Assembly (NCBI GenBank): GCA_963750255.1
Contig: CAVVPZ010000006.1
Coordinates: 558,001-622,000 of the forward strand
Direction: 5' to 3'
Length of the DNA stretch: 64,000 bases
DNA from: DATLED01 sp963750255
GTDB taxonomy: Bacteria > Actinomycetota > Acidimicrobiia > Acidimicrobiales > CADCTF01
The position numbers and the translations under genes are program-made. The notes under the pieces were generated by a model. It saw only the letters and a list, made by a program, of their open reading frames with translations. It had not been told where the DNA came from and did not search any database. Below, one piece after another: positions 17,667 to 25,788 of the stretch (position 1 is the stretch's first letter; each line of letters starts with the position of its first letter).

Positions 17667-18503
17667 TCACCGCGGGCGATAGATGACCAGACGGTTGACC
17701 GGCAATTGCATCGGCAGAACACCCAGAGGGAGTAGGGCCGTAAGCGCTGATCGAAGCTCGGACTCGAATGCTTCGAGGTGGTCACCAAACAGGTGGGGTG
17801 CGGTGGATGACGATGAGAATGTCTCAGCGACGAGTTCGTCGATAGTGCGCTCGAGGTGCCGGCCGTCGCTCACCAACACCACCTCTGGCGGCCCGAAGCC
17901 GGCGCCTGCGAACACCTCGGGTTCGCCGCTTGGTGAGCTGTTCCGCACGGACTGGCCAGCGCGGGTGTCGTCGCCAAGGTACTTGCGGCGGAGTTGCGCG
18001 ACCACGGTCTTGTGGGGCGATGCCAAGTCTTGGTGAGTGTTGTCGATATGGACGACCGCTCCGCCAGGGGCGAGCATGCCGTGTACCGCGCGAGCGACCT
18101 TCGATCGTTTCATCCAGTGAAACGACGCCGCGAACGTGACGAGCCGAAATGTTCCGAGATCCGCTGGCAAGTCCTCGGCCCGGCGGCCTACCCACCTGGC
18201 GTTGGCGATCCCGCGCTCGCCGGCAAGTCGGGCTGCTTCCGCCAGCATTCCGTCATCGGGGTCGAGGCCCACGACCTCGTCGAAGAGATGAGCGAGTCGA
18301 AGCGCCACGGTGCCGGGACCGCACCCGACGTCAAGTAGGCGGCTCGTGCCGTCAAGCCCGAGGGCGTCCGCCATCGCGTTCGCCAGTCCGTCTGCGTAGG
18401 GCAAACGGCCGCGGTCGTAATACGGCGCAGCGCCGGCGAAGAGCGTCGGATCCCACTCCCAATCCTCCCAGCCCTTGCCCACCCAACCAGTATCGCGGCG
18501 CAC
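17667..18503 (-). CDS. class I SAM-dependent methyltransferase
   Basis: A 278-residue enzyme. The N-terminus DPTLFAGAAPYYDRGRLPY is typical of a common actinobacterial methyltransferase subgroup, followed by motif I LLDVGCGPGTVALRLA near residue 58, VVGLDPDDGML, and a FAASFHWM motif after the cofactor domain. The substrate is not deducible. Its start faces the next methyltransferase divergently, with 67 bp between the two. Confidence 0.85.
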   Translation of the reverse strand: MRRDTGWVGKGWEDWEWDPTLFAGAAPYYDRGRLPYADGLANAMADALGLDGTSRLLDVGCGPGTVALRLAHLFDEVVGLDPDDGMLAEAARLAGERGIANARWVGRRAEDLPADLGTFRLVTFAASFHWMKRSKVARAVHGMLAPGGAVVHIDNTHQDLASPHKTVVAQLRRKYLGDDTRAGQSVRNSSPSGEPEVFAGAGFGPPEVVLVSDGRHLERTIDELVAETFSSSSTAPHLFGDHLEAFESELRSALTALLPLGVLPMQLPVNRLVIYRPR

Positions 18504-18570
18504 AAGATCAAGCAGTTCTGCGGCCCCGGAGTCTGGGGATCAGCCGGGTTGGTCACTTGGAGGGCTACCT

Positions 18571-19173
18571 ATGATTCGTGGGGTGCACCGCGACACGATC
18601 GCCTCCTACAACGCTGGAGCAGATCGGTGGCGGACAACTCGACGAGCGCAGCCCGAGACCAGCACCGCGGCGCCGGCAGCTCGAGCCTTTCGAGAGGCTG
18701 TCGGCGAAGGGCTGATACTGGATCTCGGGTGCGGGCCAGGCGCCGCCCTGTCATCGCTTGGCGAACCGGTCATTGGCCTCGATGCCTCCGTGGGGATGCT
18801 CGCTCTGGTCGACCGAAGCCAGGACCCCAAGCCCCTCGTGGCTGGCGACATCGAGGCGTTGCCGCTCATCGATGGTTGCGCGGCTGGGGCGTTCGGGAGC
18901 TTCTCGTTCCAGCATCTTCCGAGGCCGCAGTTTCTGCGTGCGCTTCGTGAAGCGCGACGAGTGCTTCGGCCCGATGGGCTCGTGGAGCTGTGGATGCATG
19001 GCAACACCGGCGTTGACGGCGTCCGCGATAACGACGACATGGGAATCGGCCGATGGTTCACGTACTGGAGCCGGAACGACCTTGAGGCGGCGCTGCCGCA
19101 TGCCGGCTTGGAGGTCGTCACGATCGATGATCAGGAGTTCGCACGAAGGACGGTAGCTCGCCGACTCGGGTGA
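18571..19173 (+). CDS. class I SAM-dependent methyltransferase
   Basis: A 200-residue methyltransferase with the N-terminal TIASYNAGADRWR motif, motif I LILDLGCGPGAALSSLG near residue 48, a GLDASVGMLAL acidic loop, AFGSFSFQHLPR and RRVLRPDGLVELWMHG. The ATG at 18571 is preceded by GGAGGG at an acceptable distance, which decides the start over a GTG 12 bp later. It is divergent from the methyltransferase at 17667-18503 and unlike it in sequence. Target unknown. Confidence 0.85.
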   Translation: MIRGVHRDTIASYNAGADRWRTTRRAQPETSTAAPAARAFREAVGEGLILDLGCGPGAALSSLGEPVIGLDASVGMLALVDRSQDPKPLVAGDIEALPLIDGCAAGAFGSFSFQHLPRPQFLRALREARRVLRPDGLVELWMHGNTGVDGVRDNDDMGIGRWFTYWSRNDLEAALPHAGLEVVTIDDQEFARRTVARRLG

Positions 19174-19396
19174 GACGCTCGGCGTTGTGGAGCGCCAAAA
19201 GTGCGCCCGCACTCGTCGATCTGGCCAGCACTTCGGAGGCGCAGAAACTCGATGGAAGTGAAGTGCGCGGGTTCGTCGTCGAAGGTGACGCGGCCTGCTC
19301 CGTGGCGTCTCGGGATGAGCCCGAAGTGCCCAGCGGAGTCGAGGACACCCTCGAAACTCAGTCCTGTTGAGCGCTGGGCACGGCAAGGATAGGAAC

Positions 19397-20285
19397 ATGC
19401 TCAGCGACACCTATGACCTCGCGGGTGTGGCGGCGCTGCGACGGCTGCGTCAGGATCTCGTGGCCGACTTCGCGACGGCGTTCAGGGCGGCCGAGGCCGA
19501 CCTGCGCCGGTGGATGCCGGCAGCGGCAAAGGAGCAGGAGAACCCGACGAGGTTCGTCGGGTTGTGCGAGGCAGCCTTCGACGCCGGCGAGACGTTCGCT
19601 TATGCGATCGTCGGGCCCGGCGGCGATGTGGCGGGCTACGTGAACCTGACTCCCGAGCCCGACCACGCCGTCGTCGCGTACTGGGTGCGCCCCGACTGGC
19701 GCGGCCGTGGCGTCGCACCCCTGGCCGTTCGGATCCTGACCGACGCCGCGTTCACCCGCTTCCCTGCCCTCGAGCGTGTCCATGCGCATCTCGATGCCGC
19801 CAACGACGCCAGCCGACGCGTCGTCGAGAAGGCCGGTCTCCGCCACAGCGAGACCTTCCAACGGCCGCCCCGAACGCCCGCAGAGAGCGACACCGAATGG
19901 CTCTACGTCCGGGACCGATACGCCCGAGGCACCGAGACCGGCCGCCTTCGACTCAGAGATCTCGACTTGTCAGACATCGAAGCGATGGTCCCACTGTGGA
20001 CCGATCCCGACGTCGCGGCCTCATGGACGACTTCGGCCCGCGCAAGGCCGTTGAGGTCGAGCAGTGGGTCACCGACACCCTCCGTGCGGTGCGGACCGCT
20101 CCGCACTTCCGTAGCTCGGTCATGGGGGTGACGGGCACCGGTGACATTGTCGGCTGGATCGGCTTCGGTGGCTCCAGCCGGGGCGTGGCCGACATCGACT
20201 TCGCGTACATCGTCGACCGGAACCACCGAGACAATCCGCCGTCGACGGCGTCGCACCGTTCCCGGACGGGAACGCCGTCGGCGCC
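19397..20285 (+). pseudogene. tandem GNAT N-acetyltransferase, second domain frameshifted and truncated
   Basis: The first GNAT domain is complete: FVGLCEAAFDAGETFAYAIVG, then HAVVAYWVRPDWRGRGVAPLAVRIL with the acetyl-CoA binding RxxGxG-type loop, then AANDASRRVVEKAGLR. A second domain starts at GRLRLRDLDLSDIEAMVPLW, loses frame near 20025, and continues DDFGPRKAVEVEQWV to DFAYIVDRNHR, where its acetyl-CoA loop should begin but the match stops. The first domain alone could be active; the second cannot bind cofactor as it stands. The ATG at 19397 lies after AGGA. Confidence 0.7.
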
Positions 20286-20291
20286 TTGACC

Positions 20292-20441
20292 ATGCGCTTC
20301 GTGGCGGACTTCCACCGCCTCGTCGAGGAATGGTCGACCTGGGCGGCAACCGAAGTGGCGACGTGGGACGACGCAGGCGGTCGGAACTGGGCTGGCGCCC
20401 GCGAGATCTACGCGGACATCGCATCGCCGGAGCGCTCGTAG
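20292..20441 (+). pseudogene. C-terminal remnant of an unidentified gene
   Basis: A short frame reads MRFVADFHRLVEEWSTWA and ends in AREIYADIASPERS before a TAG at 20439. The preceding triplets in the same frame (from about 20240) also look protein-like. It could be the tail of a separate gene fused to the GNAT remnant by deletion. A PadR-like C-terminal helix is possible but not shown. Confidence 0.25.
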
Positions 20442-20623
20442 CAGGAGGCAAGGCGACCTGAGCGTCGGTCAGTCCGGCCCTGGACTGAAGACGATCGGTA
20501 CTGGGGGGCTGTCGCCTCCTCCAGACGATTCCGAGGTCCTCGGCTGGCACGGGGGTTCGAGTTTTCGATTGCAGAGCACGCTCCGCCTGGTCGGCCGGCG
20601 TCCGGATCATCCGGCTGGAATAA

Positions 20624-20649
20624 CGTACACTTAGGCTCGTAAGCGTACG
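20624..20649. promoter_or_regulatory. inverted repeat overlapping Fic gene leader
   Basis: CGTACACTTA (20624-20633) and TAAGCGTACG (20640-20649) form a 10-6-10 inverted repeat with one mismatch, ending 4 bp before the Fic ATG. This suits an operator that blocks transcription or a structured leader hiding the start. No ribosome binding site is visible, so a leaderless transcript with the promoter just upstream is likely. Confidence 0.55.
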
Positions 20650-20653
20650 AAAG

Positions 20654-21823
20654 ATGCTGATGGAGCCAGCGGGCGTCGAGGTCCCGATTGTGTGGCGAGG
20701 TCGGCGAGCGCGCGCGTTCCTCCCGACCCGACTTGCCGATCGGGACCTGAGGCTCAGCGCCCGGACGGTCGGCGATGCCGCTCGGGCGCAGGCGGCTGTC
20801 GAGCACGGCGCCGAGTCGATGCCCGAGGACTTCGCCGCGCTCGCCCGGTTGTTGCTGCGGGCGGAAGGGGTGGCGTCGTCGTTCATCGAGGGCGTTACTG
20901 CACCCGTCGTCGACATCGTCCTCGCCGAGGCCGACGAGAGCGGAACGCCATCGGCGGCGGCATGGGTTGCCGCGAACCTCGCTGCCGTCTCCGAGGCCGT
21001 CGACGGTGCAGGCGCCGGCCCGTTGACGGTCGACACCCTGTGCGTCTGGCATCGCACGCTCATGACCGGCAGTCCCACGCCGGCCCGGCACGTCGGTGTC
21101 CTTCGGTCCGAACAGGGGTGGATCGGAGGCACGTCACCGCTCGACGCGCACCTCGTGACGCCCCCACCCGACGAGGTGCCGGTGCTGGTCGACGATCTGG
21201 TCGCCTACGCCAACCGCGACGATGTGGAGCCGGTAAGCCAAGCCGCGATCGCGCACGCGCAGTTCGAGATCATCCACCCCTTCGCCGACGGCAACGGGCG
21301 CGTCGGGCGCGTACTCGTCGCTTGGCTACTCGTCCGCCGCCTGTCGCTCGTGACGCCGCCACCGGTGAGCGCGCGTATCGCTGCCGACGTCGGTGGCTAC
21401 GGATCGGGGCTGGTGCTGTTCCGCAGGGGCGACCACAACGCATGGGTCCGGTGGTTCGCGGAGGCGGTATCGGGCGCCGGCCGAGCGCAACAGGAGCTGG
21501 TCTCGTCCGTCGAGCGGCTGCAGGGTGAGTGGCGCGAGCGGCTCGCCGGACCTCGAGCGAACTCACGGCGCGTACGCAGCGATGCCGCGGCTTGGCGAGT
21601 GCTCGACCTCCTGCCTCGTCATCTCGTGCTCACCGGTCCGATCGTGGCGGGCGAGCTCGCCATCCCTTTGAAGTCGGCGAACGCGGCACTGGGTGAGCTC
21701 GTCAACGCAGGCGTCCTTGTTGAGCACGGCACGGTGCAGGGAAGTGGGCGCGGACGACCGAGCCGCCTCTACACCAGCGTCGAATTGCTCGGTCTCACAG
21801 GATCGAACCCGCTCCGGGCCTGA
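20654..21823 (+). CDS. Fic/DOC family protein (probable AMPylase) with inhibitory motif
   Basis: A 389-residue Fic protein. The inhibitory helix motif SSFIEG is at residues 75-80, matching (S/T)xxxE(G/N), N-terminal to the Fic core (class II layout). The catalytic motif HPFADGNGRVGR is at 208-219, with all residues needed for nucleotide transfer. A C-terminal winged-helix region (about 305-380) contains LTGPIVAGELAIPLKSANAALGELVNAGVL and may bind DNA. Fic proteins of this layout AMPylate proteins or act with toxin-like regulation; the winged helix suggests autoregulation at the inverted repeat overlapping the start. It stands alone, with no separate antitoxin. Confidence 0.92.
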   Translation: MLMEPAGVEVPIVWRGRRARAFLPTRLADRDLRLSARTVGDAARAQAAVEHGAESMPEDFAALARLLLRAEGVASSFIEGVTAPVVDIVLAEADESGTPSAAAWVAANLAAVSEAVDGAGAGPLTVDTLCVWHRTLMTGSPTPARHVGVLRSEQGWIGGTSPLDAHLVTPPPDEVPVLVDDLVAYANRDDVEPVSQAAIAHAQFEIIHPFADGNGRVGRVLVAWLLVRRLSLVTPPPVSARIAADVGGYGSGLVLFRRGDHNAWVRWFAEAVSGAGRAQQELVSSVERLQGEWRERLAGPRANSRRVRSDAAAWRVLDLLPRHLVLTGPIVAGELAIPLKSANAALGELVNAGVLVEHGTVQGSGRGRPSRLYTSVELLGLTGSNPLRA

Positions 21824-21977
21824 CGCACCGCCAAATGCCGGAGTTGTTTTCGTCCCCGAAGATCGGCACTTCCGCACTGCTTGCAGGAGCCCGATTTCTG
21901 GGAGCGTTGAACGACCGCATAAGTCGCTCGGCGCGCCCAGAACGAAATGCGCACGCCCTGCCGGATCGCGCATGCCC

Positions 21978-22355
21978 TCAGGGTCGAATCAGCTCCACGT
22001 GTCGGCCCGACGCGGCGGCGAGCTGCGAGAGGTCTTTGTGGTCGACCGTGACGATCTCGTCGCCGTCGGCGGCAAGCAATACGACAGCTGCATCGACGAC
22101 GTCGGCGAGGCCCGCGTCCCCGAGGAGCTGGCCGGCTGCGCGACCAAGGGACTCATCGAGCGGGCGGACATCGACCGCCGCGAGTGCCTGCGCCAACCGG
22201 GCCTGACGCGGGCCACCGCGCCACACCTGTCCGAGTACCCCGGCGTGGGTAAGGGGGAGGTCCCCGTCGAGTTGTGCACCCTTCAGCCGGACCCACATCT
22301 GCCGCTCATTACGCTCGAGCGCAACCAATGCCCCGCTGTCGAGCACGAGGCTCAC
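21978..22355 (-). CDS. PIN-domain ribonuclease toxin (VapC-like)
   Basis: A 125-residue PIN domain. Acidic residues are at the expected places: LVLDSGALVALER at the N-terminus, LADVVDAAVVLLA in the middle and IVTVDHKDLSQLA at the C-terminus. PIN toxins cleave RNA with bound magnesium. It overlaps the upstream antitoxin gene by 4 bp, the usual order (antitoxin first). The chromosomal pair is isolated and probably autoregulated. Confidence 0.87.
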   Translation of the reverse strand: MSLVLDSGALVALERNERQMWVRLKGAQLDGDLPLTHAGVLGQVWRGGPRQARLAQALAAVDVRPLDESLGRAAGQLLGDAGLADVVDAAVVLLAADGDEIVTVDHKDLSQLAAASGRHVELIRP

Positions 22356-22654
22356 GCCGACTTCGCTTTCCGAGGTGTCTGCCGGCGTTGCCCTCGAACA
22401 ACGCGTGCATCTTGGCGATCAGCTCGCCTCTGCTTCGCGATCTCCTCGGCGCTGATCTCGCCGAACTCCTTCTCGTAGTCGGCCACCGCTGCCGCCAGGA
22501 GCGCAAGCTTGCGATCTCGCCGAACCTTGTCCTCCAACGCGGCGCTCACCCAGCCGCTTACGGACTCTGCCTCGCCCGCCTCCACAGCACGCTGGCCGGC
22601 TTCGATCAGCTCGGGGTCGACAGTCACGGTAAGCCGGTGCTTCCTCGTTGTCAT
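22352..22654 (-). CDS. ribbon-helix-helix antitoxin partner of the PIN toxin
   Basis: A 100-residue protein. Residues 5-45 (RLTVTVDPELIEAGQRAVEAG followed by SVSGWVSAALEDKV) match a ribbon-helix-helix DNA-binding domain with an N-terminal beta strand. The C-terminal half is highly charged (EKEFGEISAEEIAKQRRADR) and would wrap the toxin. The first gene of the pair starts at the ATG at 22654, 8 bp from a candidate operator. Confidence 0.85.
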   Translation of the reverse strand: MTTRKHRLTVTVDPELIEAGQRAVEAGEAESVSGWVSAALEDKVRRDRKLALLAAAVADYEKEFGEISAEEIAKQRRADRQDARVVRGQRRQTPRKAKSA

Positions 22655-22662
22655 ACGCCGAT

Positions 22663-22680
22663 GGTAACAGCGGTATTACC
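22663..22680. promoter_or_regulatory. candidate operator of the PIN/antitoxin pair
   Basis: GGTAA (22663-22667) and TTACC (22676-22680) form an inverted repeat spaced by 8 bp, ending 8 bp upstream of the antitoxin start. Its place fits autoregulation by a ribbon-helix-helix antitoxin. Confidence 0.4.
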
Positions 22681-22840
22681 AGGTGCATATCGCCTGGAAG
22701 GCCCGGATCGCGGAGCGTTGCGACTTCGCAAACGACTGCTCCCGAGGGGTCGGCGTGTAACCGACGAGTATCTGCCGACGAACTCCGAAGGATCGACCAC
22801 CTCGAGGAGCTCGGTCGTCGTGGATTCACTCTTGCGTGAA

Positions 22841-22856
22841 TACAGCTTCGACTGTA
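22841..22856. promoter_or_regulatory. candidate operator of the ArsR-family regulator
   Basis: TACAG (22841-22845) and CTGTA (22852-22856) form a 5-6-5 inverted repeat ending 10 bp before the GTG of the ArsR-family gene. ArsR/SmtB proteins bind this kind of short dyad over their own promoter. Confidence 0.5.
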
Positions 22857-22866
22857 CTATCAGGGC

Positions 22867-23193
22867 GTGGGAGACACGAAGACGAGTGCGACGGAGACGC
22901 TCGAGCGTGTGGGAACGGCCTTGTCGGACCCGACGCGTCGGCGGATCCTTCTCGTCTTGCTCGACGGTCCGGCCTATCCGGCGGACCTCGCGGAACAGCT
23001 CGAAGTCGGCCGAACGAACGTGTCGAACCATCTGACGTGCTTGCGGGGCTGTGGGCTCGTGAGGGCGACGCGGGAGGGCCGCCAGGTCCGCTACGACCTC
23101 GCCAGTCCTCGCCTCGCGGACGCGCTGGCTGACCTCGTCGACCTGGAGCTCGAGATCGACGACGTGCACGAGGATCTCGATGGCCGGGTCTGA
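22867..23193 (+). CDS. ArsR/SmtB-family metal-responsive repressor, CmtR-like
   Basis: A 108-residue winged-helix repressor. The recognition helix region reads EQLEVGRTNVSNHLTCLRGCGLV, with Cys58 and Cys62 in the C-x3-C spacing used by the Cd/Pb sensor CmtR of mycobacteria, followed by the wing ATREGRQVRYDL. CmtR uses a third, C-terminal Cys; here there is none, and the tail is acidic with a His (DDVHEDLDG). The metal may therefore differ. The gene overlaps the cation transporter by 14 bp, so the pair is one transcription unit sensing and exporting a metal. Confidence 0.87.
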   Translation: MGDTKTSATETLERVGTALSDPTRRRILLVLLDGPAYPADLAEQLEVGRTNVSNHLTCLRGCGLVRATREGRQVRYDLASPRLADALADLVDLELEIDDVHEDLDGRV

Positions 23194-23860
23194 CCTCCAC
23201 GCCGGCCACGACCACGTCGCCGTCGAAGTCGGTCCGCAGCCGAGCGCTCGCGATGCTGCGGTGCGGAGGGCCCGTTGGCTGAACGCAGCAACCATTGGCT
23301 GGAACTCGGTCGAGGGCGTCATCGCCGTCACCGCTGGCGTTGTCGCCGGCTCGGTGAGCCTCGTCGGGTTTGGGTTCGACTCCGCGATCGAGGTGTCCGC
23401 TGCGTTGATCCTCACGTGGCGGCTTCGCCAGGAGCGCCGTGAGGGCTGCACGCAGGACGCCGACTCCCGTGCGACCAAGCTCATCGCGGTGAGCTTCGCA
23501 GCGCTTGGAGCGTACGTCGCCGTCGAAGCCGTCCGCGATCTCGTCGCGCACTCCGAGCCCGAGGTGAGCGTCCCCGGAGTCGTTCTCGCCGCACTTTCTC
23601 TGCTGGTCATGCCGTTTCTCGCCCGGGCCAAGGCCCGGCTCGCGCCGATGCTCGGCTCGTCGGCTGCAGCCGCCGACGCGGCCCAGACGAACCTGTGCGC
23701 CATGTTGTCCGCGGTCGTGCTCGTCGGCTTGGCGGCGAACTGGCTGTTCGGCTGGTGGTGGGCCGACCCGGTCGCCGGGCTCGGCATCGCTGTCCTGGCC
23801 GCCACCGAGGCTCGGCGCACGTGGCGGGCCGAGACACTCGAAGACACCTGCTGCGCCTGA
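23180..23860 (+). CDS. cation diffusion facilitator-like metal transporter
   Basis: A 226-residue protein with about five to six membrane segments. The N-terminus is His-rich (HAGHDHV). One segment contains GFGFDSAIEVSAA, with Asp and Glu placed as in the metal site of CDF proteins. A later segment contains a GWWWADPVAGLG motif with a second Asp. It ends in a short tail with CCA. The size and lack of a large C-terminal domain resemble short CDF/TMEM163-like proteins. The likely function is efflux of a divalent metal, controlled by the overlapping ArsR-type gene. The ATG lies inside the regulator's 3' end. Confidence 0.82.
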   Translation: MAGSDLHAGHDHVAVEVGPQPSARDAAVRRARWLNAATIGWNSVEGVIAVTAGVVAGSVSLVGFGFDSAIEVSAALILTWRLRQERREGCTQDADSRATKLIAVSFAALGAYVAVEAVRDLVAHSEPEVSVPGVVLAALSLLVMPFLARAKARLAPMLGSSAAAADAAQTNLCAMLSAVVLVGLAANWLFGWWWADPVAGLGIAVLAATEARRTWRAETLEDTCCA

Positions 23861-23944
23861 ACGAGCGGACGCGGGTCGGGTGGATCACACCCTGGGGTGC
23901 GCGCAACATCTGACCGTCGGGTGTCCGACTGGCACAATGCGGGA

Positions 23945-24733
23945 GTGCTCGTTCTGCTGTCGCCCGCAAAGTCGCTCGACTACGAATCGAAGATTCCGTC
24001 GCGCAAGCACACCGAGCCCCGGATGCTTGATGAGGCCTCGTCCCTCATCGACGTGATGGTGACCAAGTCGGTCGACGAGGTCGCCGATCTCATGAGCATC
24101 AGCCCCGATCTCGCCGAACTCAACGTGCGCCGCTACGCCGACTTCACGGTCCCGTTCACGATGCGAAACGCGAGACAGGCCGTGTTCGCGTTCAACGGCG
24201 ACGTGTACCACGGCATGGACGCCCGCCACTCATTCGACGGGCGCGACCTGGCCGAGGCGCAGAAGACGATTCGGATCCTCTCCGGGCTGTACGGCGTGCT
24301 CCGCCCGCTCGACCTCATGCAGCCCTACCGGCTGGAGATGGGCACGAAGTTGCGGACCGACCGCGGTGACACCCTCTACGAGTGGTGGGGAGGCCGAATC
24401 ACCGAGGTGCTCAACTCCGACCTAGCCGGGTCGCCCGGACCCAATGTCGTCGTCAACCTGGCGTCGGGTGAGTACTTCCACTCGGTCGACACCGGCCGGC
24501 TCGACGGCACGCTGGTGACGCCCCGATTTCTCGACCAGGCGCCGAACGGCGACTACCGCATCATCTCGTTCAACGCGAAGTGGGCCCGCGGGGCGATGGC
24601 AGGTTGGATGGCCCGCAACCGAGTCCGATCCGTGCGGGCGCTGCAGTCCTTCGACGTCGGCGGCTACCGCTACGACCCGGCCCGTTCGACGAAGCGGGAG
24701 CCCACGTTCGTTCGTTCCCGCCGGCCCGCCTGA
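23945..24733 (+). CDS. yaaA: peroxide stress protein YaaA
   Basis: A 262-residue YaaA/DUF328 protein. The family start LVLLSPAKSLDYES follows the GTG at 23945. Conserved blocks RYADFTVPF, AVFAFNGDVYHGMDA, RILSGLYGVLRPLDLMQPYRLEMG and VVNLASGEYF are present, with YRIISFNAKWARG near the end. YaaA lowers free intracellular iron during peroxide stress in E. coli; the biochemical basis is not fully known. Its last 64 bp overlap the convergent DUF4037 gene. Confidence 0.94.
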   Translation: MLVLLSPAKSLDYESKIPSRKHTEPRMLDEASSLIDVMVTKSVDEVADLMSISPDLAELNVRRYADFTVPFTMRNARQAVFAFNGDVYHGMDARHSFDGRDLAEAQKTIRILSGLYGVLRPLDLMQPYRLEMGTKLRTDRGDTLYEWWGGRITEVLNSDLAGSPGPNVVVNLASGEYFHSVDTGRLDGTLVTPRFLDQAPNGDYRIISFNAKWARGAMAGWMARNRVRSVRALQSFDVGGYRYDPARSTKREPTFVRSRRPA

Positions 24734-25788
24734 CCGGCGTACAGCACAGCCGCCCGCGCCCGTCGATCTGGATGCGAGAGCAGGTCGACGTTGTCGCTCC
24801 ATTGCTCGATGGAGCCGATGAGTGGCTCGGTCTTGAGCCCTCCGCTTTCGACGCGTTGCAGGAGCGCCGCGACGACGGCCACGTTGACCGACAGGTACTC
24901 CCGCTCGAAGAACCGTTCGATGATCGGAATAGGACACGGGAGACCGATGGCTGACTGATGCTCGGCAAGAACTTCGATGCCTGCGCCGAGCGCGACTTGG
25001 CGGTGTCGCCAGTCCGACGACGACGCCACATCAGCGAGGCGGGCGCCAAGTGGACTTCCCACGCTTAGCTCGCTGAGGGCGGTGCCTAGCCACTTCGGGT
25101 ATGGCGCCCAGCGTCGTTCGAGGAGAAAGGCCAGGTGGATCAGGTCGCGGGTCAATCGCATCGCGATCACGCGGGATCCGAGATCGTCGCCCCGGTGACC
25201 GGCGCGCCCGACGAGCGGAAGTTCCTGCGAGAGGCGTTGCCACCCTGCAGCCAGCGCATACAACCAGACGTCGTCGGGGTACCACGTGAGCGCGGCTACG
25301 ACGCGCGCGTAGCTGGTCGTCGTGTCATGGAACACCGGCCCGCCGACCACTTCAAGGACAGACTGCCCGGTCAAGCAGAGCCACGCTTCCGGCGCGAGAG
25401 GCCCTCGGACGTCGAAGCCAAGGCGGCTCGAGGCAAAATCGTGCACCGTGCGTAGGTCGACCTTGTGCCGCACACGTTCGTCCCAGGTGGTCGCGAAACG
25501 GACCGGTCGCCCTTCGAAGCTCTCCGGAAGTTGATCCTCGAGGACGGCGTCGACCTTCGTGATCAACTGCCCTGCTTCGTCGTCGACGAGCAGCGTCAGC
25601 CGGCAACCGAAGTCGTGGTCGACGGAGACAGCGTCGTCGTAGCCGATCACGTCCGACCCTGAGCCAAGCCGGCCGGCCAGGTAGCCGACTCCCGCGAGGT
25701 GTTCGTGGATTATCGGACGCACGGCGTCGGCGTAGAACGCTCTTGCGACCTCCGCACCGCTCGTCACGCCTGACCCGGGCGTCGTCAC
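24670..25788 (-). CDS. DUF4037 nucleotidyltransferase-like protein
   Basis: A 372-residue protein. The N-terminal part has a nucleotidyltransferase-like core with RLGSGSDVIGYDDAVSVDHDFG (GS and paired acidic residues), and DUF4037 follows, with WYPDDVWLYALAAGWQRLSQE and a long helical C-terminus. Nucleotide transfer is the family expectation; the substrate is unknown. The GTG start overlaps the stop of the upstream LuxR-type gene (GTGA on the minus strand), suggesting coupling. The 3' ends of this gene and yaaA overlap. Confidence 0.82.
   Translation of the reverse strand: MTTPGSGVTSGAEVARAFYADAVRPIIHEHLAGVGYLAGRLGSGSDVIGYDDAVSVDHDFGCRLTLLVDDEAGQLITKVDAVLEDQLPESFEGRPVRFATTWDERVRHKVDLRTVHDFASSRLGFDVRGPLAPEAWLCLTGQSVLEVVGGPVFHDTTTSYARVVAALTWYPDDVWLYALAAGWQRLSQELPLVGRAGHRGDDLGSRVIAMRLTRDLIHLAFLLERRWAPYPKWLGTALSELSVGSPLGARLADVASSSDWRHRQVALGAGIEVLAEHQSAIGLPCPIPIIERFFEREYLSVNVAVVAALLQRVESGGLKTEPLIGSIEQWSDNVDLLSHPDRRARAAVLYAGQAGRRERTNVGSRFVERAGS

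Noticed and set aside
22352..22866. Classification of the PIN/RHH pair as part of a larger defence island
   Set aside because: Neighbours are Fic and metal resistance genes; no restriction, CBASS, Thoeris or similar genes were recognised.
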